Shown here piece by piece: positions 13,116 to 20,266 of a DNA stretch of 21,924 nt. The notes below the pieces were generated by a model. That model was given only the letters and a program-made list of their open reading frames with translations, did no database searches and was not told where the DNA came from. How positions within the stretch are numbered: the first letter of the stretch is position 1; each line of letters begins with the position of its first letter. This stretch comes from Methylacidiphilum caldifontis (lineage in GTDB: Bacteria > Verrucomicrobiota > Verrucomicrobiia > Methylacidiphilales > CAMAQI01): positions 1 to 21,924 of the forward strand of contig CAMAQI010000020.1 of assembly GCA_945860255.1 (NCBI GenBank), in the 5' to 3' direction. Position numbers and translations under genes: made by a program.

Positions 13116-16100
13116 TCACTTGATTACTTCGGTGGTTTTTTCGGGATCTCTTTTTATAAGAGAATGAATGTCTTTGAAAGAAACGAAGCAGTATCCAGCT
13201 CCTTTTATAACCGCTATTCCTTCGTTGATAAAATTTACTTGATATGTAGGTGGGCTAAATAAACTATTGGTCTCATCATATTTTAATGTAAGAATTTTAG
13301 GATCAGGAAAATTCTTATCAAAAATCCATACCCGATCTATTTGTTTGGTTCCGACAGAGATTCGTTCAAAAAGATATAAATGGGAGCCGTTAAAGTAGCT
13401 ATTTACAATAGTTCCGATAATAAAAGGATTTGGTATTTTCCAAATAGGCTCCCCATTTAATTTTTCAGTAGTGCCCTCTTCTCCTGCGAGAAGCTTGACT
13501 ACGCATTTATTTGCAATATCCCATGCAAAGAGATCAGAATTTTCGTATGTTTTAAAAAAAGTAATATAAGAAGTTGAATGTGAGATTGCTACTGCGCCGC
13601 TCGTATCCATCAACTTAGTCGATGTACGGGTTGAAAGTTGAAATCTAAAAAGTTTACCCACAGGTCCATATCCAGGAGAGTTATCTGTCATTATCCATAG
13701 CAATAAATGATCGTCATCCTCTCTATAAATTCCTTTAATGAGATATGGGTCACAATTATTTAAGATGTTTTCTCCACTTTTTAAGCGGTTACTGCAGAGT
13801 ATTTGATTTTCACCAGTGATTAAATTTAAAGTAGAAAGAGCTCCGGCAGTGTTGTTGTCATGTTTAAATCTACTCGAAAGTAATGAGTCATAGTCTTTGC
13901 CTTTGGCATTTTTTAACTTCTCGTCGATGAGGTAAGAAGACTCACCGATATATAAATAATTTCTGTCGAGTAACATCGATTCACAATTGTCTAATGAAAT
14001 GGAATGAGTCGACCATTTTTGAAGCTTACGATCAAAAACATAGACAGCATCGTCGATGTTAAAGACTGAAATGTCATTGAAGGAGGAGATGTTTTTCTTT
14101 TTGGCAGAAACCAAACGACCGTAATTAATTTTTGGTCCTAAAAATGTTTTTTCGAGCCCATCATTTCGAAGGTCCCATAAAACAAGATTTTCCTTTGTGT
14201 TTGCAAATGCCATGAGCCGATTCTGATTTGTTTCAAAATACAAATCGTCTGGTCTAATCTTTTGGTCGGGTATAATTATGGTTGAAATTTTAAGTGTAAA
14301 TTCGTTATTTACGGAGTTTAAAGTGAGGAGCTTTAATTGCTCTTCTGTACTTGAACAAACTTCTTTCTCCTTAGAACTAGCGAATACCCGTGCTTCTCGA
14401 TAAATTTTGAATGCAGACAAAAAATCCAATAGTTGTTGTTTTGAGTATTTTTGTGGGTGTTGGATAATATATTCGATCAGGTATAATCCTGAAGTTCCAG
14501 TCGTATTTCGTAGAACATATTCAACAAATTTAGGTTCAAATGCTCTTCCCATGAAGTCGCTGTCAAAGAATGTATTTAATCCGTGGTTATATCTTGTGTT
14601 TTCCTCTAGGTTAAGTCGCTCAATCACTTTCTCTCTTTGATCCCATAAGAATAAATCAATATTTTTATCGGCAATAATCTTGGCCTCTGGACTGTTAGCG
14701 AACCTCATTTTAATCTTCCATCCAATAAACTGTGTTTCAATTGATTCTGAGGAACAAAACGAATTGGCTAATAACTCGATTTTTGGATTTAGAGTTGAGG
14801 GATCGACGCTTTTCCATAAAGGAACGAAAATAGTTTTGGGAAAATAAATATTCTGTAATTCACTCAAATTTAAGGCGTGTCGGTATAAAAAATTGATCGC
14901 TTCAGGGGGCGCTTTTTCGGCAGTTTGTGAAAATATCGTTCGATATAAGTTTAGAACTTCTTCCGGCTCTTCGCACCAATACCCCCCGTATCGAGAGGCA
15001 ATACGGATTTTAGTTCCTTCGTCCCATAAATATTGAGGGTCGTTATAAGTCTCACGCACTAAGCGCCGTAATTCGGCAACTAATTCCGGCTCGGTTTTAT
15101 GAAGCTGCTGTTGATAGCATCCATCCAACATGACAGCTCCAAGAAAAAACGCATTATTTTCAAGGTCTTTTGGCTTCAGGGCTTGATTCGAAAGTTGCGA
15201 TTGAAGAAGTTCGATCATTCGGCAGGCGGCATTGATGCGCTTAGGCTCTTTAATAAGATCGACTGTTTTCCAGTTTGGGCTCCAATTATAAAGAGAGACT
15301 TTCCACGGAACGGTTTCGCGGCAATACGCATAAATTCGATATCTTCTGCTTTTATCATCTCGCAATCCAAGGGCCCATACCGCATCCGCATATTCTCTGC
15401 TTAATTCATAGAGACCGGCACAGCGTGCGGAATAGCATTCGAGTTGGAGCTTTCTTGCTTCGATTAAGGGATCCCATGGAGGAAGAGAGCGAAATTCATT
15501 TTGGAGTAAGGGAAGAATCTTTAAAACGAGCGAATCAACTAATTTTGTTACTTCGGAATAGGGACCTTGAACTTGGATGGGAGGGAGTTTCAATCCTGCG
15601 TTTTCGAGATTGACGCTGATAGCGGCCTTTTCCCCTTTAAGTTCGATAGTTCCATTTATGACTGCACCTGCTGTCCAAAATGCTTTATTTTCTTCGTTGA
15701 GATCTTTTTCCCATTCGAGGGATTCCATCTGTTTCCTCTCCAAAACAAATATCTCTTTCTGCTGCATCATTCTTCTTTGCAGTAATATGTTAATGGATGA
15801 TTCCAATTCTCTATTTTTTTGATTTGAAACTTGAGCCCGCAAGTCCAGGAAAGTCACAGGGACTGCCTCTGCTCGTGAAATGCAAAGTTTTTCTTTCGAT
15901 GTGGAAACGAGTTTTTCGATTGAAGTTTCCCACTCCTCTTGATTTTTTAATGGAAACTCTTCGTAGGAAGTGGCGGTGATAAATCCTGGATTGACCGCAA
16001 TCATGCGAAGTGTGAGAACTGATTGAGATTCGACGGTTTCAAGTTTTAATACCAGTAACCCTTCTGCCTTCAAAAGCTTGCCGACTTTTAGTGAAGAGAT

Positions 16101-16322
16101 TGCGTTGATTCCAGCGATCGATATTTTTTGTTCTCCAAGAACTTTTCGAATTTGGCTTCGTTCTAAAAGCTCAATTTTTGGGGAGTTGGAAAGACGGACC
16201 GTCAACAGATCTGCCTCTTTTTCAAGGGCCGGATCTGCTAGGATCGCGAGACGTACCGGTGTTTCTCCAGCAATGAGGGAGATCGATCCAATAAGCCATA
16301 AGAAATATCCGAAGATTCGCAC
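13116..16322 (-). CDS. Large secreted protein: CsgG-like N-terminus plus probable beta-propeller
   Basis: A 1068-residue protein starting at GTG 16322 with a signal peptide (FGYFLWLIGSISLIAG, cleavage about residue 19). Residues about 22-270 carry two tandem segments like the N-part of CsgG/FlgO-type proteins. Examples are VRLAILADP...LLERSQIRKVLGEQ, GINAISSLKVGKLLKAEGLL and the second FVLERKQMESLEWEKDLNEEN. Residues about 280-680 are helical with many Trp/Tyr/Arg and may form a TPR-like solenoid. Residues about 690-1060 show repeating beta-rich units (NLVLWDLRND, AVYVFDRKLQKW, LFAWDIANK, RVWIFDKNFPDP), suggesting a seven- or eight-bladed propeller. It begins 14 bases after the CsgG-like gene and is last in the sigma-factor operon. 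GC is lower than that of most neighbouring genes. Assignment rests on sequence pattern only. Confidence 0.8.
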   Translation of the reverse strand: MRIFGYFLWLIGSISLIAGETPVRLAILADPALEKEADLLTVRLSNSPKIELLERSQIRKVLGEQKISIAGINAISSLKVGKLLKAEGLLVLKLETVESQSVLTLRMIAVNPGFITATSYEEFPLKNQEEWETSIEKLVSTSKEKLCISRAEAVPVTFLDLRAQVSNQKNRELESSINILLQRRMMQQKEIFVLERKQMESLEWEKDLNEENKAFWTAGAVINGTIELKGEKAAISVNLENAGLKLPPIQVQGPYSEVTKLVDSLVLKILPLLQNEFRSLPPWDPLIEARKLQLECYSARCAGLYELSREYADAVWALGLRDDKSRRYRIYAYCRETVPWKVSLYNWSPNWKTVDLIKEPKRINAACRMIELLQSQLSNQALKPKDLENNAFFLGAVMLDGCYQQQLHKTEPELVAELRRLVRETYNDPQYLWDEGTKIRIASRYGGYWCEEPEEVLNLYRTIFSQTAEKAPPEAINFLYRHALNLSELQNIYFPKTIFVPLWKSVDPSTLNPKIELLANSFCSSESIETQFIGWKIKMRFANSPEAKIIADKNIDLFLWDQREKVIERLNLEENTRYNHGLNTFFDSDFMGRAFEPKFVEYVLRNTTGTSGLYLIEYIIQHPQKYSKQQLLDFLSAFKIYREARVFASSKEKEVCSSTEEQLKLLTLNSVNNEFTLKISTIIIPDQKIRPDDLYFETNQNRLMAFANTKENLVLWDLRNDGLEKTFLGPKINYGRLVSAKKKNISSFNDISVFNIDDAVYVFDRKLQKWSTHSISLDNCESMLLDRNYLYIGESSYLIDEKLKNAKGKDYDSLLSSRFKHDNNTAGALSTLNLITGENQILCSNRLKSGENILNNCDPYLIKGIYREDDDHLLLWIMTDNSPGYGPVGKLFRFQLSTRTSTKLMDTSGAVAISHSTSYITFFKTYENSDLFAWDIANKCVVKLLAGEEGTTEKLNGEPIWKIPNPFIIGTIVNSYFNGSHLYLFERISVGTKQIDRVWIFDKNFPDPKILTLKYDETNSLFSPPTYQVNFINEGIAVIKGAGYCFVSFKDIHSLIKRDPEKTTEVIK

Positions 16323-16336
16323 GGGCTCAACTGCGA

Positions 16337-17353
16337 TTAAGGTTTTTCGATTAATTTTGGAATGATTCGATCCAAGAGTTTGACCGCAGCATTTTGAAGG
16401 GCTTGTTTGGCCGCAATGTTTTCGGCAATATCGACGGCAACGTCGGTTTGGCGGTCGACTAAGAGAAGTTTTCCTTCTGAGGATTTGATCAATTTAATTT
16501 CTACTCGTGAGCGGCAGGAGATAAGATTCCCTTTTTGCCCCCCTCTTTCGCTGAAGGCCTCTCCAGAGATTAGGATCTCCGGCTTTGCGGTCGATTGATT
16601 CTGGTCGACAACAGTGAACCCGATTTTTTGAAGAACATGTCGCATTTCCGTTTCGACCGCAGGATCGATGATTGGATGTTGAATGTGCTTTTCAGTGACG
16701 CTTACCGCGACAATTGGAAGTTTCTTTCCTTCGACGAGCTTTTTCCAGCGGTCGATCTTGATGTTTTCATCTTCAACTTGGGCGATTAATGTCTCGTAGC
16801 GTCCGCCGATGATTGCGTCGACCTTTTGCGCCATTTGTTGCATTCCCGATTCGAGCTCTTCCATATTGGGGATCGTCACCGTTTCTGCGTAGACGCGTCC
16901 GGTCTCAGTGCCGATGACTTTAGAGACAATAAATATTTTTTTTCCGCTTTCGAAAATACGGCCGGTCACAAGAACTTTAGCTCCGATGAGATTTCCCACT
17001 CGAGCGGCACTATCAGGAGTGACGAGACCCGAGAAACTGAGTTCAATTTCGCTCAGGGCTTTGTCGATCTCTTGTCGTTCGACGAGAATCAGGTTCGGAG
17101 TTTCAGAGAGCTTGGCATTAAGGAGGATGGCGAGATCCTTACCTGTGTCTTTTGTAAGATTCGGTTTTTCGAGGAGTTGAAGTGCGGAACCTTTCTCTTT
17201 ATCCCCTAGCGAAACTTGGAAATCAAGAACAGCCGCGGTGGTTGTTGGGGGGCTTTTCTTTTGCGGTTCCGGTTCAGCAAAGAGGAATGGAAATGTCAGT
17301 AGAATAAGCGAGCTGAGTCGCATCCAAGTGAATGAGTTTTGTTTTTTGTTCAT
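16337..17353 (-). CDS. CsgG-like periplasmic protein
   Basis: A 338-residue secreted protein. The signal peptide is LSSLILLTFPFLFAEPEP (cleavage near residue 26) and has no lipobox Cys, so it lacks the lipid anchor of true CsgG. Residues about 40-200 follow the CsgG/FlgO pattern: AAVLDFQVS, LAILLNAKLSETPNLILVER, a SFSGLV segment, then ARVGNLIGAKVLVTGRIF and GTETGRVYAETVTI. A second domain at about 215-335 (PIVAVSVTEKHI; ILISGEAFSERGG; AAVKLLDRIIPKL) resembles a LPP20/FlgT-like periplasmic fold. Start ATG 17353 has a good Shine-Dalgarno sequence AAAGGAGT. No other curli genes are nearby, so export of curli is not implied. It is the fourth gene of the sigma operon. Confidence 0.85.
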   Translation of the reverse strand: MNKKQNSFTWMRLSSLILLTFPFLFAEPEPQKKSPPTTTAAVLDFQVSLGDKEKGSALQLLEKPNLTKDTGKDLAILLNAKLSETPNLILVERQEIDKALSEIELSFSGLVTPDSAARVGNLIGAKVLVTGRIFESGKKIFIVSKVIGTETGRVYAETVTIPNMEELESGMQQMAQKVDAIIGGRYETLIAQVEDENIKIDRWKKLVEGKKLPIVAVSVTEKHIQHPIIDPAVETEMRHVLQKIGFTVVDQNQSTAKPEILISGEAFSERGGQKGNLISCRSRVEIKLIKSSEGKLLLVDRQTDVAVDIAENIAAKQALQNAAVKLLDRIIPKLIEKP

Positions 17354-17367
17354 GGGGTACTCCTTTG

Positions 17368-18240
17368 TTAAAGAGGGGGATTAGTTTTAGTGATTTGTTG
17401 TAGGGTTTGAATAAAAATTCGTTGGCTTAAGGGATTTGTTTCGAGATCATCAAGAATGGGAAGATTTACAATCCAAAGGGCTTGTTTCCCTATGGATGGA
17501 ATATGATAGACTCCGGGAAGACGTTGTGTTTGATCCATCGGACTTATAAAGAGGACTCCTTCGCTTATCTCGGAGTTTGCGACTATTTCTTCCACCTCTT
17601 GAGGGGAGGCAGAGCCTAGAGGGAGCGTATTTTTTTGATTGATGGGGCTCCAGAGGAGACCTCCTTCATAGCAGGGGATTTTATGCTGGATGAAAAAAGA
17701 GCGAATCGATTCGCTCTTACCGATTACTGCGATTTTAAATCCTGATTCTGTTTTGGATTCGAGGTAGGCCTTGAGAAGATTTTTTTCGGTTTTTGGGTAG
17801 GAGTAGATTTCAAATGTTTTTCCAAAAATCGTTTTTTCAGTGGAGGACTTTGGTTTAAGGTACGGTTGAAAAGTAATTTTACAGAGGGAGTTTGTCGCTG
17901 GGATTTTATAAAGAAGATGAAGAACCTGGTGTGTCACTTTTTCAAAGGAGAGATTTTCTTTTAAAAGTTTATTCTTTTCTAAGGGAGTTTTGAGCGACCC
18001 GTGAATGATGGAAATTTCTGCGTAGAGATCGACGATTGACCCCAGAGGGGCATCGATAGAGAAAGAGAGGGGAATTTCTTGATCCGCGAATTTGTGCATC
18101 GGAAGTTCAGAGGAGTGGGACGGTTCTGCGATTCGTTCTAGCAGAAAGGGGGCGTTAGCCGGGGAGGAAATCACGAGTGCCCCCCAGACAAGGAGGAGCA
18201 ATCCAGATTGAGAGCAGAAGGTGGGAATGAAGGAGCTCAT
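17368..18240 (-). CDS. Secreted or membrane-anchored protein of unknown function
   Basis: A 290-residue protein starting at ATG 18240, whose A is the last base of the preceding gene's TAA (TAATG). The frame is open 25 codons further (to 18315), but only in overlap with that gene. An N-terminal hydrophobic segment (SGLLLLVWGALVISSPANA) is a signal peptide or anchor. Residues about 60-150 look beta-rich (IPLSFSIDAPLGSIVDLYAE). Residues about 165-285 look like an alpha/beta domain (GFKIAVIGKSESIRSFFIQH; GVLFISPMDQ; ALWIVNLPILDDL), perhaps an amidotransferase-like or receiver-like Rossmann fold, though no catalytic triad is evident. No family is recognised. It lies 14 bases before the CsgG-like gene. 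Confidence 0.75.
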   Translation of the reverse strand: MSSFIPTFCSQSGLLLLVWGALVISSPANAPFLLERIAEPSHSSELPMHKFADQEIPLSFSIDAPLGSIVDLYAEISIIHGSLKTPLEKNKLLKENLSFEKVTHQVLHLLYKIPATNSLCKITFQPYLKPKSSTEKTIFGKTFEIYSYPKTEKNLLKAYLESKTESGFKIAVIGKSESIRSFFIQHKIPCYEGGLLWSPINQKNTLPLGSASPQEVEEIVANSEISEGVLFISPMDQTQRLPGVYHIPSIGKQALWIVNLPILDDLETNPLSQRIFIQTLQQITKTNPPL

Positions 18241-18845
18241 TAAAGGGGTCCGTTTTCCAGAGGTGTTGCGGAGACTTGATAAGATTGAATGTTTTTCGGT
18301 TGAGTGCTTTTCCAAAGAGTTTCGCCATTTAGAATCATAATTTCGCCACTGCCTGTGACGAGCGGCTCCAAAACTGTTTTAGTTCCATTGAGGAGAATTT
18401 CGATCTGTTGGCCGCTATAACTCAGGATCTTAATGAGAGAGTCCCCTTTTTTGAGAACAATCATGATCGCCTGAGTTTTAGGGGCGGCGGTGAGATTGGA
18501 ATTTGTAAGTCGAACTTCCGTTTTTCCGGACTCTTGTATCACGGCGGTAAGTTGTTCATGAAAGAGGGCTTCCATTTCTTTCATAATTTTTCGGTGTTCC
18601 GCAATTGAAATTGTTTGAGTTCGTGGGGTGCCTAAAAAGAAGAGTAAGGCACAAAGCAATGCGCCAACGGAAAATGGGAGGAGCCAAGCAGGGATTTTTG
18701 GCGAAGGATGGGGTGTCGGGCTTAGGGGTGCTCTGTTAGCGAAAGCCGTTTTAGCACGGTGAAGGATTCGTCCCTTTGTCTGAGCGTTGCAAGGGGGAGG
18801 GGTCGATTGTCTCAGTGTATCAAAAAATTTTTCGAGAGAATTCAT
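18240..18845 (-). CDS. Single-pass membrane protein, probable anti-sigma factor
   Basis: A 201-residue protein that starts on the last base of the sigma-factor stop codon (TAATG at 18843-18847). Its cytoplasmic N-terminus (about 1-50; SLEKFFDTLRQSTPPPCNAQ) is followed by one membrane helix (about 53-70, AWLLPFSVGALLCALLFF). The outer domain of about 130 residues has beta-rich stretches (AIMIVLKKGDSLIKILSYSG; GSGEIMILNGETLWKS). Position and topology fit an ECF anti-sigma factor that holds the sigma at the membrane until an envelope signal arrives. The N-part lacks the HxxxCxxC zinc motif of ZAS-type anti-sigma factors, so the assignment rests on context, not on a recognised domain. Confidence 0.75.
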   Translation of the reverse strand: MNSLEKFFDTLRQSTPPPCNAQTKGRILHRAKTAFANRAPLSPTPHPSPKIPAWLLPFSVGALLCALLFFLGTPRTQTISIAEHRKIMKEMEALFHEQLTAVIQESGKTEVRLTNSNLTAAPKTQAIMIVLKKGDSLIKILSYSGQQIEILLNGTKTVLEPLVTGSGEIMILNGETLWKSTQPKNIQSYQVSATPLENGPL

Positions 18846-19381
18846 TATAATTTTTCCTTAGACAGCCATCCTTTGATTTTTTGTTTAACAATAAAAATAC
18901 GCCAAGAAATAGTGGTTTCTGAGCATCCGCAGAGTGCTGCCGCTTCTGCATGGCTTAGACCTTGTTCAAAAACTAATAAAATTGCGGACCGTTCCTTCGG
19001 TTTGAGCTTTTGGAGGATATGATTGATTTGCTCCCATTGCGGATCATGGGAAGGGGAATTCTCCGGGTGCTCGTAGTTATCGAGGAGATTATTTCGTCGG
19101 ATTGTTTTTCGACGCAGATCCTCTGCCTGATTGAGGGCAATTTTACAAAGCCAGTTTTTAAATGAAGCCTCACCACGGTAGTTTTGAATTCCGCTTGAGG
19201 CTTTGATAAAGGACTCTTGTAGAATATCTTCGGTATCATGGGAGCACCCGCAATGTTTGTAGATGATCCCATAAATCAGGTCATAATGGGTGTTCAGTAG
19301 CCGCTCAAAGGCCTCTGAATCCCCGTTTTTACTGCGATCGAGCAAATCGGATTCATTTTCTAAGATAACGCTATTAACCAT
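18845..19381 (-). CDS. ECF-type RNA polymerase sigma factor
   Basis: A 178-residue sigma-70 family extracytoplasmic-function sigma factor. Region 2 spans about residues 12-90: SEAFERLLNTHYDLIYGIIY, DTEDILQESFIKA and GEASFKNWLCKIALNQAEDL. Region 4 spans about 120-172: LKPKERSAILLVFEQGLSHA, then EAAALCGCSETTISWRI as the helix-turn-helix that reads the -35 element. There is no region 3 or extra C-terminal domain. Start is ATG 19381. It heads the five-gene minus-strand operon and overlaps the next gene by one base. No confident ECF-type GGAAC/CGTC promoter pair with correct spacing was found upstream, so autoregulation could not be read from the sequence. Reverse-oriented to it, a TPR-like gene begins about 200 bases away. 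Confidence 0.92.
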   Translation of the reverse strand: MVNSVILENESDLLDRSKNGDSEAFERLLNTHYDLIYGIIYKHCGCSHDTEDILQESFIKASSGIQNYRGEASFKNWLCKIALNQAEDLRRKTIRRNNLLDNYEHPENSPSHDPQWEQINHILQKLKPKERSAILLVFEQGLSHAEAAALCGCSETTISWRIFIVKQKIKGWLSKEKL

Positions 19382-19578
19382 GATTTTCTTATTTTGATAG
19401 TAAAGACGTATCAGGGATAGGAATCCTTTGAAATATTTTTAATTTTAAAGGTTCCTTCCCATTCCGCATTCCATGGGGACAGTTGCTTGGTGTGAGAATG
19501 GTTTTAAGTCATCCCCGCAGTAAAAAGGATTCGGAATTTCTTAATGGATCATTTTCGAATTCAATTTACAATTCCCTG

Positions 19579-19884
19579 ATGAGCGATCTTCAACAATTAG
19601 AGCAACGGGTTCAGAAATTTCCGGAGAATGAACTATTCCGGTTTAGTTTGGCGAAAGGATTGATCGATCAACACCAGGAGGATTCATCGATCCCTCATTT
19701 ACAGTTTTGTCTTGAGAAGAAGCCGGATTGGATGGTGGTGGTGATGCTATTGGGAAAAGTGTTACTCCAAAAAGGGGAGCTTGAAAAAGCGAAGGACTAT
19801 TATCAAAAGGGATTGGAGCTAGCGGTTTCGCAAAAGCATGAGGGACCTGAGGCGGAGATTCGTGAGATTTTAGCAAAAATTTAG
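19579..19884 (+). CDS. Small TPR-like protein
   Basis: A 101-residue protein from ATG 19579. The frame is open to 19483, but the first 32 codons there look non-coding and no ribosome site supports either start. The content fits two to three tetratricopeptide-like helix pairs: SDLQQLEQRVQKFPENELFR, then FSLAKGLIDQHQEDSSIPHL, and GKVLLQKGELEKAKDYYQKG. TPR units usually bind other proteins. It has no signal peptide or membrane helix. It is followed by a repeat element and then a sigma-54 response regulator, and is divergent from the ECF sigma gene. No specific role can be given. Confidence 0.75.
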   Translation: MSDLQQLEQRVQKFPENELFRFSLAKGLIDQHQEDSSIPHLQFCLEKKPDWMVVVMLLGKVLLQKGELEKAKDYYQKGLELAVSQKHEGPEAEIREILAKI

Positions 19885-19915
19885 ACAGAATAAAAATTCA
19901 GTTCACAGCTCTGCC

Positions 19916-20146
19916 CCCACCTGTCGCATAGGCTTCACTTAAGAAAACGGAAAATACAACTTTAACCGCAGAGTTCGCTGAGGTTCGCTGAGGTAAATTC
20001 ATTTTTTAATCATGAAAAAAGGCAGCTATCGCTGCTTTCAAACAAAAAGAAAAATAAATTCTCCTCTGCGGAACTTTGCGTCCTCTGCGGTGAAAACTGT
20101 CTTTTCGTTTGTTAGGTTGACGCAAATGCCTGCTGTCGGGGTCGTT
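19916..20146. mobile_element. About 230-bp nested inverted-repeat element
   Basis: The outer left flank (CCTGTCGCATAGGC, TTCACTTAAG) and right flank (TAGGTTGACGCAAATG, TGTCGGGG) resemble those of the element at 12783-13050. The middle arms, ACCGCAGAGTTCGCTGAGG (about 19964-19982) and CCTCTGCGGAACTTTGCG through TCTGCGGTGA (about 20063-20093), pair with mismatches. The centre is a hairpin GCAGC-TATC-GCTGC. The AAATACAA box lies beside the left arm. It occupies most of the 382-base gap before the response regulator. Confidence 0.75.
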
Positions 20147-20248
20147 CGCCTTAAGCGGGCAGCGGGTGGCTGTTCGCTAATTGCGACAAACTATCCAGCT
20201 ATCAGCCTAATCGCCTTCACTAAGGAGTTCTTGATTTACTAGGAAAAG

Positions 20249-20263
20249 GAGACAAATTGTCTC
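20249..20263 (+). promoter_or_regulatory. Palindrome overlapping the ribosome site of the response regulator
   Basis: GAGACAA-A-TTGTCTC is a perfect 7-base inverted repeat, three bases before ATG 20267. The Shine-Dalgarno bases AAAGGAG run into its left arm. It could be an operator or an RNA hairpin that masks the ribosome site; neither is proved. Confidence 0.5.
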
Positions 20264-20266
20264 TCT

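Noticed and set aside
19382..19470. ECF-type autoregulatory promoter before the sigma factor
   Set aside because: GGAACC and CGTC both occur on the minus strand, but they are far more than 16-17 bases apart.
20164..20182. Possible sigma-54 (-24/-12) promoter before the response regulator
   Set aside because: TGGC and TTGC are present but the GG-to-GC spacing is 13 bases instead of 10.
20012..20242. 76-codon plus-strand ORF before the response regulator
   Set aside because: It runs through the repeat element and has repeat-derived composition.
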